Below, piece by piece: positions 56,104 through 64,000 of a stretch of 64,000 nucleotides of DNA. The DNA comes from Dokdonia sinensis. GTDB lineage: Bacteria > Bacteroidota > Bacteroidia > Flavobacteriales > Flavobacteriaceae. The notes under the pieces were generated by a model. That model made no database searches. It saw only the letters and a program-made list of their open reading frames with translations, and was not told the origin of the DNA. The stretch lies in contig NZ_REFV01000006.1 in NCBI RefSeq assembly GCF_003688895.1, positions 156,176 to 220,175 on the forward strand, given 5' to 3'. The number at the start of each line of letters is the position of its first letter. Positions within the stretch are counted from its first letter, which is position 1. Both the position numbers and the translations under genes were made by a program.

Positions 56104-57003
56104 TTAGTTAAGGTTGTTAGTAAGTTGTAAAAACTGCTCTTCAAGACTCTCCTTACGTTTTACTAGATGTGTAAGCGCGATATCTTTAGAGTGTAGCTCG
56201 CTATTTAAAGCGTGAGCTGCTAAAGGTGAGACTAGATATCCCGTTATAAGATCACCTTCTACCTTAACTTCTCCAAAATCATTGTGATTATTTAAGTAGT
56301 CTACTAATAGTTGAGTCTGCTCACATTTAAGTTCAAAAAAGCCTTGACTTGCATTCATAGCGTCTACTCGACCAGAATAAAGCTTTACACCTTTGCGCAG
56401 GATGACCACGTGAGAGCACACTTTTTCGACCTCGTCTAGAAGGTGTGAAGCGAGTAAGATTGTAGTGCCATCTTGAGCAATTTTTTTTATAATCTCTCGG
56501 ATCTGATGAATTCCTTGAGGATCTAATCCATTTGTAGGTTCGTCCAGAATTAATATCTCTGGATTATTGAGCAAGGCAGAGGCAATAGCTAATCGCTGTT
56601 TCATCCCCAGAGAAAACGTGCTAAATTTACTATCTTTTCGCTCTAGAAGCCCCACAACATCCAGTTTCTCCTCAATACGATCTGTAGGCACATCTTTAAT
56701 CTTGCATACTAAAGCAAGATTTTGCTTTGCGGTCATATAGGGATAAAAATTAGGCCGCTCTATTATCGCTCCTACTTTCTTAAGCGCATCGTGAGTTGAG
56801 TTTTTCCCGTCAAACCAATGAAAATTGCCGCGAGTAGGATTAACTACATTGAGCACCATTCCGAGTGTGGTAGACTTTCCGCTTCCGTTAGGTCCCAAAA
56901 TGCCATAGACGTTTCCTTTTTCTATGGTAAAAGAAAGGTCATTTACTGCCTTTACTGCGCCATAATGCTTTGTAAGATTATTAATCGTGAGGATAGTTTC
57001 CAA
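56104..57003 (-). CDS. ABC transporter ATP-binding protein
   Basis: The 299-residue ATPase has Walker A GPNGSGKST (about 37-45), Q-loop region, signature FSLGMKQR, Walker B ILILDEPTNGLD and switch histidine in LLASHLLDEV. The C-terminal ~80 residues are the extension seen in CcmA/drug-export ATPases. It precedes its permease in one operon on the minus strand. Cargo unknown. Confidence 0.92.
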   Translation of the reverse strand: METILTINNLTKHYGAVKAVNDLSFTIEKGNVYGILGPNGSGKSTTLGMVLNVVNPTRGNFHWFDGKNSTHDALKKVGAIIERPNFYPYMTAKQNLALVCKIKDVPTDRIEEKLDVVGLLERKDSKFSTFSLGMKQRLAIASALLNNPEILILDEPTNGLDPQGIHQIREIIKKIAQDGTTILLASHLLDEVEKVCSHVVILRKGVKLYSGRVDAMNASQGFFELKCEQTQLLVDYLNNHNDFGEVKVEGDLITGYLVSPLAAHALNSELHSKDIALTHLVKRKESLEEQFLQLTNNLN

Positions 57004-57096
57004 GATGAAAGGTTGTTTTTGATTGCTAGTGATAAGTAGACGACCTCTTCTCTCTTTTGTTACAAGCTTCTGTATCTTTACCCCAAAAGCTATGCT

Positions 57097-58164
57097 ATGG
57101 ATGAAAACCTGATGTCACGTAAAAAGCCTACGTATCCGGTTAATGAAACGCTGCAAAGATATCTTCAAAAATATAATCGAGATGTAAGAATATCGGTACA
57201 CTACGATGATCTATTGCGTTTTTCTGGAGGGATAAACCTTTATGATCAGGACGACAATGACACTCTTTGGATAAGTGTATACTACCCAGAGCACGAACGT
57301 CCTGAAATAGAAGAGAGCCTCAAGAAGGTTTACGCTGTACTTATTTCTGATGGTAATGATAATGTGCTTCCATTCCTACGGGTTGCCTCTATAGACTATT
57401 GCACCTTTGGAAACTCAAAACCTTTTCGTATCAAAATTCAGAATATTTATAATGATAATTACACTTACTTCTATGTAAAGCAAGCAGATGCCAGTCGCGT
57501 ATATGGCTTAGAGCTAGAGCATATACTTTCTCCTAATAGAATAAATTTTCTAGTACATCAGAAAACTCTTATAGAAGAACACATTTCTGGGATTCCGGGA
57601 GACGAGTTTATTGCGAGTTATTTGCCGCTATGTGACGACGTGGGAAAGTCCCAAATTGCAAAGGAGTTTGTAAAATTTAATGAGCGTTGTATGATTTTAC
57701 TTTTAGGGGATATGCGCTCGTATAACTATGTTGTAATTCCTACTCACGATTTTGATCATATTAAATATAAAATACGTGCAATAGACTTTGACCAACAATG
57801 TTATGAAGGTAATTTTAAGGTATATAGGCCTCACATCTTCAAAGAAAACTTTAAAATGGTTGATCTAGTTTCAAATAGACTTAGCACCCAAGTAATTGAG
57901 TTATATCAAAAGGAAGAAAGAGCTGTATTAGCAAAACGTATACTGGCTTCAAAATCAAGATTAAGAGAACTCGTGCGCTGTATGACCCAGGATAAAATTT
58001 CTAACACAGACAATCTTAAACAGCTGCGCAATGACCTTTACGAATACACGAGAGACGTAAAATTTAAACGCGCAAAATCAATGGGACAAATCGTAAGAAC
58101 TGCAATTGAATTTGTGCGCAGAAACTATGAGGATGTAAGTTTAAAGCGTTTAATGCAACCTTAA
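57097..58164 (+). CDS. Conserved hypothetical protein with kinase-like motifs
   Basis: I do not recognise a named family for this 355-residue soluble protein. Visible are YFYVKQ (about 125), a possible ATP-contacting lysine; MILLLGDMRSYNYVV (about 197-211) where a kinase catalytic loop might lie; and IRAIDFDQ (about 225-232) resembling the metal-binding Asp motif of HipA/PI-kinase-like folds. The C-terminal third is basic and helical. These suggest, but do not show, a kinase-like fold. It ends in a 4-base overlap with the convergent nucleoid-associated gene. Confidence 0.65.
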   Translation: MDENLMSRKKPTYPVNETLQRYLQKYNRDVRISVHYDDLLRFSGGINLYDQDDNDTLWISVYYPEHERPEIEESLKKVYAVLISDGNDNVLPFLRVASIDYCTFGNSKPFRIKIQNIYNDNYTYFYVKQADASRVYGLELEHILSPNRINFLVHQKTLIEEHISGIPGDEFIASYLPLCDDVGKSQIAKEFVKFNERCMILLLGDMRSYNYVVIPTHDFDHIKYKIRAIDFDQQCYEGNFKVYRPHIFKENFKMVDLVSNRLSTQVIELYQKEERAVLAKRILASKSRLRELVRCMTQDKISNTDNLKQLRNDLYEYTRDVKFKRAKSMGQIVRTAIEFVRRNYEDVSLKRLMQP

Positions 58165-59216
58165 TTCTGCTCTTTGTTAAAGTAGATTAAGTAGTAATAC
58201 ATTTGCTTCTCTTCATCCCAGCCTTTTTCTACAAACTTCTCCGCACTTTCTGGGTTTATAAAATCCATTTTAATCTGGATATTTGTATCTAGTTGGATTA
58301 AATTTTTAATCTTTTTGCGCTGGGAACTAACTGCCTGATTACTGATAGGGAAATCTGTGAGATCTTCAATACTATACTTAGGAGCTTGCTCCGTTTTATA
58401 GTGACGAAATTCAGGTATTAAATCCGGATTATCAATCACCTCATTTACAAAAGCACTCTCATTAAAAGAATCATTCTTTGCAAAATGATTTACCGCGCGA
58501 TTCATAAATAAAACCTCTTCCTTCTTATCTTCTGCTGGTAGTACTACGTCTTTTGCAAAATCTTGACAAAATTTAAGATACTTCTTAGTGTAGAAATTAT
58601 CATCTTCAAACATCTGGACAGATAAGAAATTTTCAAGCCAGTACTTTGTGTCATAGCGATTAGAATCCACAGAAAGCACTTTGTAGCCTTCCTCCTGTTT
58701 ATAATTAAGAATTAAGGCACCCTTGTCTAGCTTATTAAGATTTATACCTTGCTCCAGCATCATTTCTAGATTAGAGCCATTTTCTTTAAACTGTAGAAAA
58801 TCTTGCTTGAGCTCACTTTTAAAGATCCCTATTGCATCCACTTTTTGATTATCTATGCTAACATTTTCTATGTGTGCAATGTAAAGCTCTCCTGCCTTTA
58901 TGTGAGGATGCTCACTCTGATCGTACAAATGCTTTGTGATTTCTTCTGATAAAAGGTGTGTTGCTCCAGGGGTTTCAAAAATCTTAGTGACAATGTTATA
59001 TAGCGTGTGGAACTCAAGATCTTGCTCGTGCGCAAACTTGTAATAATTTTCTTCCTTTTCCCTAAAAGGCTTAAAAAAGAACTCTTTAATAAGTGGCGTG
59101 ATTTCATCAGTAAGCGGGTACGGGTCATTAGAGACAAATAGTCCTTCGGCTTTACTCTTGTTTCCAACTCGGTGTATGGAAAGAGACTCAATTTGAGCAC
59201 TATATAAGTTAATCAT
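58161..59216 (-). CDS. Nucleoid-associated protein (NdpA/YejK family)
   Basis: The 351-residue product resembles the 37-kDa nucleoid-associated protein family: it begins with a short INLYSAQIESLSIHRVGN segment, includes HIKAGELYIAHIENVSIDNQ and VDAIGIFKSELKQDFLQ, and ends in a mixed helical domain. The E. coli member YejK/NdpA binds the nucleoid. Bacteroidota forms are often annotated this way on weak similarity. A palindrome copy lies between it and the upstream pRiA4b-like gene. Confidence 0.83.
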   Translation of the reverse strand: MINLYSAQIESLSIHRVGNKSKAEGLFVSNDPYPLTDEITPLIKEFFFKPFREKEENYYKFAHEQDLEFHTLYNIVTKIFETPGATHLLSEEITKHLYDQSEHPHIKAGELYIAHIENVSIDNQKVDAIGIFKSELKQDFLQFKENGSNLEMMLEQGINLNKLDKGALILNYKQEEGYKVLSVDSNRYDTKYWLENFLSVQMFEDDNFYTKKYLKFCQDFAKDVVLPAEDKKEEVLFMNRAVNHFAKNDSFNESAFVNEVIDNPDLIPEFRHYKTEQAPKYSIEDLTDFPISNQAVSSQRKKIKNLIQLDTNIQIKMDFINPESAEKFVEKGWDEEKQMYYYLIYFNKEQN

Positions 59217-59259
59217 AAGATTGGGTATGCTATATATGTATTATTAATTAGAGGGGTTA

Positions 59260-59275
59260 CGCTTTCGCGAAAGCG
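59260..59275. repeat. Dispersed palindrome copy (intact 16-mer)
   Basis: Between two co-directional minus-strand genes, 29 bases after the stop of the pRiA4b-like gene; the symmetry extends to TACGCTTTCGCGAAAGCGTA. Confidence 0.9.
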
Positions 59276-59303
59276 TATAAATCATTTGTTTTAGGAGATA
59301 ATA

Positions 59304-59816
59304 TTAATTCCAGTTTTCGTCAAAATTGAGATCCTGAAAATCATCTACATCATAATCATTGTCAAATTCATCTTCAGCATCGTCATCCAGCTCTACCTCA
59401 AAAGCAATGTCAGGGGCGTGAGCTGGTACTTGACCTTGAACAAACATTAAATTGGGATACGTTTGAGCTTCGTTCTTCTCTACAATCTCAGCAAGCTCTA
59501 CCATAAACTGCCACATATTAAGAAAGTCATAAACATAAATTAGTCTGGTGTGATTCTCGTGTACAACGTGTTCTAATAAGGTCTCGCTCATCGTGCGTAC
59601 AATTTCATCACCCTCAGAGGTATCAAACTGCGGAAACTCTACGCCTTGCTCCCACTTCTCATTACTCATATAAAATGAAGCGACTTCCATCCCATCAAAA
59701 CCAAAGGATTGTATAATAGCATTGCTTAAGTCTTCTAAGGTAGCTGTTTCTTCAATTTCTAAATCACGAAAAACATCTTCCTCTGTATCCAAAATTATTC
59801 TAAAGCGATAGATCAT
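59304..59816 (-). CDS. pRiA4b ORF-3-like protein
   Basis: The 170-residue protein matches the plasmid pRiA4b ORF-3-like fold in its first 130 residues (YRFRIILDTEEDVFRDLEIEETATLEDLSNAIIQSFGFD, FYMSNEKWEQGVEFP, LIYVYDF). Residues after 135 are a long acidic tail rich in Asp and Glu. Function unknown. Although related families occur as passengers of IS elements, no transposase or terminal repeats are present, so this is a chromosomal gene. Confidence 0.83.
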   Translation of the reverse strand: MIYRFRIILDTEEDVFRDLEIEETATLEDLSNAIIQSFGFDGMEVASFYMSNEKWEQGVEFPQFDTSEGDEIVRTMSETLLEHVVHENHTRLIYVYDFLNMWQFMVELAEIVEKNEAQTYPNLMFVQGQVPAHAPDIAFEVELDDDAEDEFDNDYDVDDFQDLNFDENWN

Positions 59817-59926
59817 ATCGTTACATTTTTTAAGAGGGTAAAGATACTTGGTTTCCTAAGAATTGAAAGGTGATATTATACTAGTTTTAGACAAACTTTC
59901 TAACAATCTATCGGATTGTAATGTGT

Positions 59927-59934
59927 TATTTTTG
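59927..59934 (+). promoter_or_regulatory. Candidate -7 promoter box (TATTTTTG)
   Basis: Matches TAnnTTTG 6 bases before the pseudouridine synthase ATG at 59941; it would give a nearly leaderless transcript. It also argues against the longer frame from 59863. Confidence 0.4.
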
Positions 59935-59940
59935 CTCCGT

Positions 59941-60522
59941 ATGGCAGATCATAAACATTACAAACTATATAAACCTTACGGTTACATAAGCCAGCTTCTC
60001 AGTAATGATGAGAGACAGGCCCGTAAAAAGAAATTCTTGAGTGCGCTATACAATTTTCCAGATGGAACGATGGCTGTAGGCCGTCTGGATGAGAAATCTG
60101 AGGGTCTGTTACTTATGACTACAGATGGTAAACTGAGTGATACTATAAACCGGTCGGGTATTGAAAAGGAATACTACGCCCAAGTAGACGGAGCTCTTAC
60201 CGATGAGGCTATTAAACAAATATCTAACGGAGTTGAAATAGGATTTAACGGTAGAAAATATCAAACTAAACCTTGTGCTGTGCATCGTATAGTAGGAACA
60301 CCAGATTTTCCTGAGAGAGAAAAAAAGATAAGGGATGAAAGACACGGACCTGCACCTTGGGTTTCTATCACAATCAAAGAAGGTAAATTTAGGCAAGTAC
60401 GTAAGATGACAGCGGCGGTAGGGTTTCCTACACTACGACTTGTGCGAGTAAGAGTGGGGAGTGTTACGATTGATACTCTTAAAGTAGGCGAGGTAATTCC
60501 CGTACAAGAATTAAATCCATAA
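59941..60522 (+). CDS. Pseudouridine synthase, RsuA/RluB/E/F family
   Basis: The 193-residue enzyme has the catalytic-aspartate motif VGRLDEKSEGLLLMT (Asp about 46), then KEYYAQVDG and the C-terminal EGKFRQVRKMTAAVGFPTLRLVRVRVG. It isomerises a specific uridine in rRNA; without the S4 domain and at this length it most resembles RluE (23S U2457 in E. coli), but the target site is inferred. ATG 59941 removes an unrelated 26-residue N-terminus. Confidence 0.92.
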   Translation: MADHKHYKLYKPYGYISQLLSNDERQARKKKFLSALYNFPDGTMAVGRLDEKSEGLLLMTTDGKLSDTINRSGIEKEYYAQVDGALTDEAIKQISNGVEIGFNGRKYQTKPCAVHRIVGTPDFPEREKKIRDERHGPAPWVSITIKEGKFRQVRKMTAAVGFPTLRLVRVRVGSVTIDTLKVGEVIPVQELNP

Positions 60523-60550
60523 AAAAAGCCCTCTAAAAAAGGGCTTTCCT
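60521..60550. terminator. Bidirectional intrinsic terminator
   Basis: AAAGCCC (60525-60531) pairs with GGGCTTT (60541-60547), flanked by A runs; it serves the pseudouridine synthase and the convergent cold-shock gene. Confidence 0.82.
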
Positions 60551-60569
60551 ACAAATTTTAAAAAAAGTT

Positions 60570-61019
60570 TTAGCTTACTTTCTTCACCTTAATTGCGTTA
60601 AGACCTTTAGGTCCTCGCTCCAGTTCAAAAGAAACTTTATTACCTTCCTTAAGCTCACCATCTTGTACAGAACTTATGTGAACAAAATATTTTTCTGGAG
60701 TTTCAGAATCTTTAATAAATCCAAATCCTTTTTCGCTATTAAAAAATTCAACAAACCCTGTTTTTACTGGATCTTCTACTTCAGTTTCATCCTTTGGAGG
60801 GATTCCTAGTATAATATCTTCGGCTTCAATCTCTGGCTTCATATCAGGATCTGGTGGAGTATCTACCAGTTGTCCTAGGTGATTAACATACACAAACTCA
60901 TTGAAGTCTTCACCTCCGTTTGCTTTCTTCTCTTCACGACGCTTGCGCTTTTCTTCGTTCTTTTTCAAACGTTTTTTCTCTCTTTCCTTCTTGCCAAATG
61001 TTTCTTGTGGTCTAGCCAT
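60570..61019 (-). CDS. Cold-shock domain protein with basic N-terminal extension
   Basis: The 149-residue protein has a Lys/Arg/Glu-rich helical N-terminus (about 1-40), a short acidic linker and a C-terminal cold-shock domain (about 86-149; TGFVEFFNSEKGFGFIKDSE is RNP1, KYFVHISSVQDG is RNP2, and KVSFELERGPKGLNAIKV). CSDs bind single-stranded RNA or DNA. The basic extension is common in flavobacterial CSD proteins and may raise RNA affinity. Confidence 0.92.
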   Translation of the reverse strand: MARPQETFGKKEREKKRLKKNEEKRKRREEKKANGGEDFNEFVYVNHLGQLVDTPPDPDMKPEIEAEDIILGIPPKDETEVEDPVKTGFVEFFNSEKGFGFIKDSETPEKYFVHISSVQDGELKEGNKVSFELERGPKGLNAIKVKKVS

Positions 61020-61156
61020 TAATTTCTGTAATCGTATTTAGTTAAGAGCATAATCGGTTACTCCGCTATGCTGTGTAATTTATCTAACCAGTAGCAAGTA
61101 CCGCGCCATAATTTCATACACTATAATAGCAAATATACGAGGAAAATGTGGATTTA

Positions 61157-61172
61157 CGCTTTCGCGAAAGCG
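61157..61172. repeat. Dispersed palindrome copy (intact 16-mer)
   Basis: In the 277-bp divergent region between the cold-shock gene and the small hypothetical gene; the symmetry extends to TTACGCTTTCGCGAAAGCGTAA. Confidence 0.9.
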
Positions 61173-61296
61173 TAATAAAATCAAACCCAGCAACTAATGA
61201 GCCGATTTTAACAGATATGTTATACTTTTCCTTACACACGGTTAAAGCTTATGCCGAGACAGTTCTTTTATCCTATATTTAAGAAAAACAAATGAT

Positions 61297-61659
61297 ATGA
61301 AAACACCAGATACAGAAATTGCAAAAACTACAGGGTCTATACAGAAAACAACATCCCACAATAAAGGTGAAGAAAAATTTGTGGACACCTCATATAATAG
61401 CAATGTGACACAAGACGACCTGCAAGCATTGGGACAAGATTTTCAAAATAATTTACGACAAGATGCTGGAGATGATAGGCAGCTTAATGATAGAATGAAA
61501 AGAGTAGATTTTGCTGGAAAAGATCTAGATATTCCAGGAAGAACAGCAGCAAATAAGAACACGACAAACAGACTAACAGATGAAGAAAATAAACTGCATA
61601 GTCAGGGAAGTTCTTCTAATGAAAATCTAGAAGAGCAAAGTCGTCAGTATATTAAATAG
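61297..61659 (+). CDS. Small hydrophilic hypothetical protein
   Basis: The 120-residue product is polar and probably disordered, rich in Asp, Asn, Thr and Lys, with no hydrophobic core or recognised domain. Motifs such as DDLQALGQDFQNN and VDFAGKDLDIPGR appear in similar-sized flavobacterial proteins I recall near stress genes, so a stress role is a weak inference. Followed by a terminator. Confidence 0.65.
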   Translation: MKTPDTEIAKTTGSIQKTTSHNKGEEKFVDTSYNSNVTQDDLQALGQDFQNNLRQDAGDDRQLNDRMKRVDFAGKDLDIPGRTAANKNTTNRLTDEENKLHSQGSSSNENLEEQSRQYIK

Positions 61660-61679
61660 ATCTTACCAATACAAGTTCA

Positions 61680-61711
61680 TAGGCTCCTAAGGAAAATAGG
61701 GGCTTTTTTTA
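61680..61711 (+). terminator. Intrinsic terminator
   Basis: AGGCTCCTA pairs (one G-U) with TAGGGGCTT, followed by seven T, just after the small hydrophilic gene. Confidence 0.8.
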
Positions 61712-61871
61712 TTTAGCATTAATTTAACAAGTGATTTCCGACCGAACCTGCATATGCTCCCGTATATGTTTATGATTACCTTAGATAACAAAATTCTAGA
61801 CACAATTGTCTAAGGAATCAAAAATCATAACAAAGGATTAAAAAGATCCGCTAACACTAAAACTCAATATT

Positions 61872-62192
61872 ATGAAATCACTTTTTATGCTTCTGTTTAC
61901 AGTAAGCGCTTTAATTACAGGAATTGAAAACAATATGGTAACACAGGAAGACCAAACTGTCGAAGCTTCCTTTCTGGGCATTGTAGATGGAGAGTATCAC
62001 TTTGCAACGGCAACAGACAAAATTGCTTTTCAGAAAATAGATGAAGATGTTGCCGCAGCAATAAACCTTGAGGACAAGGCATTACAAGGCAAAAAATTTA
62101 CAGTGAGCTACTCAACAGTAGAAGAAGAGCATGGAGATGGCGAAATTATAGAGGTTAAGACAATTACAAATTTGAAACCTCTCGAGTTATAG
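61872..62192 (+). CDS. Small exported hypothetical protein
   Basis: The 106-residue protein has a short hydrophobic N-terminus (MKSLFMLLFTVSALITG) that may be a signal peptide. The mature part is beta-rich (EASFLGIVDGEYHFATATDKIAFQ and GKKFTVSYSTVEEEHGDGE) and resembles small single-domain beta-barrel proteins of unknown function. Followed by a terminator. Confidence 0.68.
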   Translation: MKSLFMLLFTVSALITGIENNMVTQEDQTVEASFLGIVDGEYHFATATDKIAFQKIDEDVAAAINLEDKALQGKKFTVSYSTVEEEHGDGEIIEVKTITNLKPLEL

Positions 62193-62216
62193 CACATTAA
62201 AGAATCAATCACTTTT

Positions 62217-62246
62217 AAAGGGACTTTTACGAAGTCCCTTTTCTTT
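62217..62246. terminator. Bidirectional intrinsic terminator
   Basis: AAAGGGACTT (62217-62226) pairs with AAGTCCCTTT (62232-62241) between convergent genes. Confidence 0.85.
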
Positions 62247-62254
62247 TGAATTTA

Positions 62255-62731
62255 TTAATCTCTTATAGTCGTAGCATCGTATACTATTACTTTGCTCCAT
62301 AGATGCGAAGCCTCTTTAACAAATTTTTTATGAGCCTCTTCTTCCTGGTAAGCCACCTGTGACGCTGAGGAGTCAAACGTGACGACGAGATTGTAGGTAA
62401 AACTATCGTCCACTACATCTCTAACTGCTTTAGGTGGAGCCCCAATAAATTGTGTTTGAGCGTATGCTGAGTTATTTAAAAATGTACGTAGTGATTTTTC
62501 AAAAAGTGCTCTATCCTGATCATTATTAGGTCTATTTAACCAGAAATAAACCACGTGAGCGTAATTGGGATTAAATGTTCGGTTAGCATCTCTCTTTTGT
62601 AAGGCTTCATCCAGAACTTTAGGGATTTCTGTATTATCCTTAGCATACGTTGAATTAGTTGATAAATCTTTACAACCTACTGTAAAACAAATCATAGAGA
62701 GAAAGAACAATTGAGATATTTTTTGGTTCAT
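62255..62731 (-). CDS. Dabb-family (stress-responsive alpha/beta barrel) lipoprotein
   Basis: The 158-residue product has a lipoprotein signal with lipobox FTVGC (Cys about 20). The C-terminal ~100 residues match the dimeric A/B barrel domain (HVVYFWLNRPNNDQDRALFEKSLRTFL, YNLVVTFDSSASQVAYQ, HKKFVKEASHLWSKVIVYD). Function of the lipoprotein form is unknown; Dabb proteins are linked to stress responses or aromatic metabolism. Confidence 0.85.
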   Translation of the reverse strand: MNQKISQLFFLSMICFTVGCKDLSTNSTYAKDNTEIPKVLDEALQKRDANRTFNPNYAHVVYFWLNRPNNDQDRALFEKSLRTFLNNSAYAQTQFIGAPPKAVRDVVDDSFTYNLVVTFDSSASQVAYQEEEAHKKFVKEASHLWSKVIVYDATTIRD

Positions 62732-62984
62732 ATAGCCAGAGATAATTTTTGATTTATTTTTGTCTCGTGTAGTAATTTATCAAAATTTCCGCCTTACCTT
62801 ATCGGCCTAGTTTAACAAATTAGCAAACCGCTCTAATTCTAAATATTTTGTTAAAGAAAATGGTCCGACAACCGATTAATGGGCGTTGCGGAGCTTAAAA
62901 TTAACAATTATAGTTAAACTTTTGGAAATGGTATACTTAAAAGTTACACTAAAGTGTTATAATTGATAAACCCAACAGGAATAT

Positions 62985-63851
62985 ATGAGACAACTTAAAA
63001 TCACCAAGCAGGTTACTAATAGAGAAACCAAGTCGCTTAACAGTTATTTACAAGATGTAAGTAAGATTGATCTTATTACAGCAGATGAAGAGGTAGAACT
63101 AGCACAGCGCATTCACAAAGGTGATCAAATTGCATTAGAGAAATTAACAAAAGCAAACTTGCGTTTTGTTATTTCTGTTGCAAAACAATATCAAAATCAG
63201 GGATTAGGACTTTCTGATCTTATTAATGAAGGAAATGTTGGGCTCGTTAAGGCAGCACAACGTTTTGACGAGAAGCGTGGATTCAAATTTATCTCCTACG
63301 CAGTATGGTGGATCAGACAGTCTATCTTACAAGCAATAGCAGAACACGCTCGTACGGTAAGACTTCCTTTAAATAAGATTGGAGAAATCAGTAAGATTAA
63401 AAAGGCATCAGTCTATTTACAACAATTACACGAACGTCCTCCTACCGCTGCAGAGCTTGCGCAACATCTTGATATGAGTGTAAGTCAAGTAGAGTTATCC
63501 CTTAAGAATACAAATCGTAGCCTTTCTATGGACGCTCCGTTTGCAGAAGGGGAAAACGATAATAACTTATACGATGTTTTAAGTTCTAGCGAATCTCCTA
63601 AGCCAGACAAAGATCTTATGCAAGAGTCTTTGAGCACAGAGATAGACAGGGCGCTTCAAACGCTTACAGACAAAGAGGCAGATGTAATCAGATTAAACTA
63701 CGGTTTAGGTGACCAACCTGCAATGACTTTGCAAGAAATAGGAGATACTTTTGATTTAAGTCGTGAGCGTGTTCGTCAGATACGTGAGAAGGCAATACGT
63801 AGATTGAGACATACCTCTAAAAGTCATATACTTATGAAATATTTAGGATAA
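62985..63851 (+). CDS. rpoD: Primary RNA polymerase sigma factor (sigma-70 family)
   Basis: The 288-residue protein lacks region 1.1, as is usual for Bacteroidota primary sigma factors. Region 1.2 is at about 17-45 (NSYLQDVSKIDLITADEEVE), region 2 at about 55-125 (FDEKRGFKFISYAVWWIRQSI is 2.3-2.4), region 3 at about 130-205 and region 4 at about 225-285 with the -35-recognising helix-turn-helix TLQEIGDTFDLSRERVRQIREKA. It directs RNA polymerase to the TAnnTTTG / TTTG promoters of this phylum. A 253-bp non-coding region precedes it. Confidence 0.95.
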   Translation: MRQLKITKQVTNRETKSLNSYLQDVSKIDLITADEEVELAQRIHKGDQIALEKLTKANLRFVISVAKQYQNQGLGLSDLINEGNVGLVKAAQRFDEKRGFKFISYAVWWIRQSILQAIAEHARTVRLPLNKIGEISKIKKASVYLQQLHERPPTAAELAQHLDMSVSQVELSLKNTNRSLSMDAPFAEGENDNNLYDVLSSSESPKPDKDLMQESLSTEIDRALQTLTDKEADVIRLNYGLGDQPAMTLQEIGDTFDLSRERVRQIREKAIRRLRHTSKSHILMKYLG

Positions 63852-63874
63852 ACTTAATAAGTTTTATAGAAATG

Positions 63875-63908
63875 AGGCTGTCTGAAAACTATTCGGACAG
63901 TCTTTTTT
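63875..63908 (+). terminator. Intrinsic terminator after rpoD
   Basis: AGGCTGTCTGAA (63875-63886) pairs, with G-U pairs, with TTCGGACAGTCTT (63892-63904), followed by a T run. I see nothing supportable in the last ~90 bases of the window. Confidence 0.85.
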
Positions 63909-64000
63909 TATTAAGGGCTATTTCTATTATTCAATCGTAAATGTTTTACAAGTGCTATTTGTTATCAGTTAGTAGTTATCAGTCTGCTTTTAGATAGCTA

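Noticed and set aside
59304..59816. IS element (IS1096-like passenger gene)
   Set aside because: The pRiA4b ORF-3-like protein is related to passengers, but no transposase, inverted ends or target duplication is visible.
4776..61172. CRISPR array from the repeated palindrome
   Set aside because: Copies are kilobases apart, have no regular spacers, and there are no cas genes in the window.
4776..61172. parS, SlmA, dif or MatS sites
   Set aside because: The sequence does not match any of these consensus sites, and 17 copies in 64 kb is too many for parS or dif.
62732..62984. Promoter of rpoD
   Set aside because: A TTTG at 62921-62924 is present but no TAnnTTTG box lies at a suitable distance, so I did not annotate it.

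Overview
The window looks like chromosomal DNA of a marine Flavobacteriaceae (Bacteroidota). Supporting signs: low G+C; an Omp85-fused phosphoesterase family, DUF5916, BatA and TIGR02757 proteins, ClpC, and a short primary sigma factor without region 1.1; secreted proteins whose mature part begins AQVGI; few Shine-Dalgarno-like sequences; and several TAnnTTTG promoter boxes of the Bacteroidota type. The palindrome CGCTTTCGCGAAAGCG recurs throughout. I associate it from memory with Dokdonia-like genomes, but genus assignment is low confidence. I see no rRNA, tRNA, CRISPR array, prophage or transposase.

Layout. 1-2105: 3' part of an M1-type peptidase with an outer-membrane-like C-terminus. 2317-8956: fused E1 2-oxoacid dehydrogenase, 7TM-HD phosphodiesterase (PgpH type), thiolase, NlpC/P60 peptidase. 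9043-15719: TPR protein, gyrA and clpC. 15910-16783: two small paralogues. 16780-20074: hutH, a small membrane protein, folE, msrA. 20206-31025: DUF5916 protein, lolD, a GT-C-like membrane protein, TIGR02757, a GAF histidine kinase, then a tightly packed BatA / dihydroorotase-like / small membrane protein run. 31096-34770: esterase, ridA, CPBP protease, Lrp regulator and a divergent methionine gamma-lyase-like enzyme. 34767-37354: two exported surface proteins, one with YadA-like head repeats and an S74 chaperone domain. 37827-41220: nhaC, a peroxiredoxin-thioredoxin-small protein operon, a small nuclease-like protein.

41326-52800 is the most unusual stretch. Two convergent paralogues of about 1,230 residues each join a calcineurin-like phosphoesterase domain, a middle domain with kinase-like motifs, and an Omp85-like barrel. 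One copy has lost several phosphoesterase active-site residues. Between them lies the 3' remnant of a third copy. Next to them is an HD domain fused to a Pycsar-effector-type membrane domain with no adjacent cyclase, and a large GAF protein. 52899-64000 holds a TlpA-like lipoprotein, an EEP-family enzyme, an ABC exporter pair, a 355-residue protein with kinase-like motifs, a nucleoid-associated protein, a pseudouridine synthase, a cold-shock protein, small hypothetical proteins, a Dabb lipoprotein and the primary sigma factor.

Most genes are housekeeping or family-typical. The points most worth checking are the palindrome family (17 copies of TTTCGCGAAA against about 0.07 expected by base composition), a 26-bp direct repeat bracketing the CPBP-Lrp pair, the asymmetric decay of the phosphoesterase-barrel paralogues, and the orphan HD-PycTM protein.
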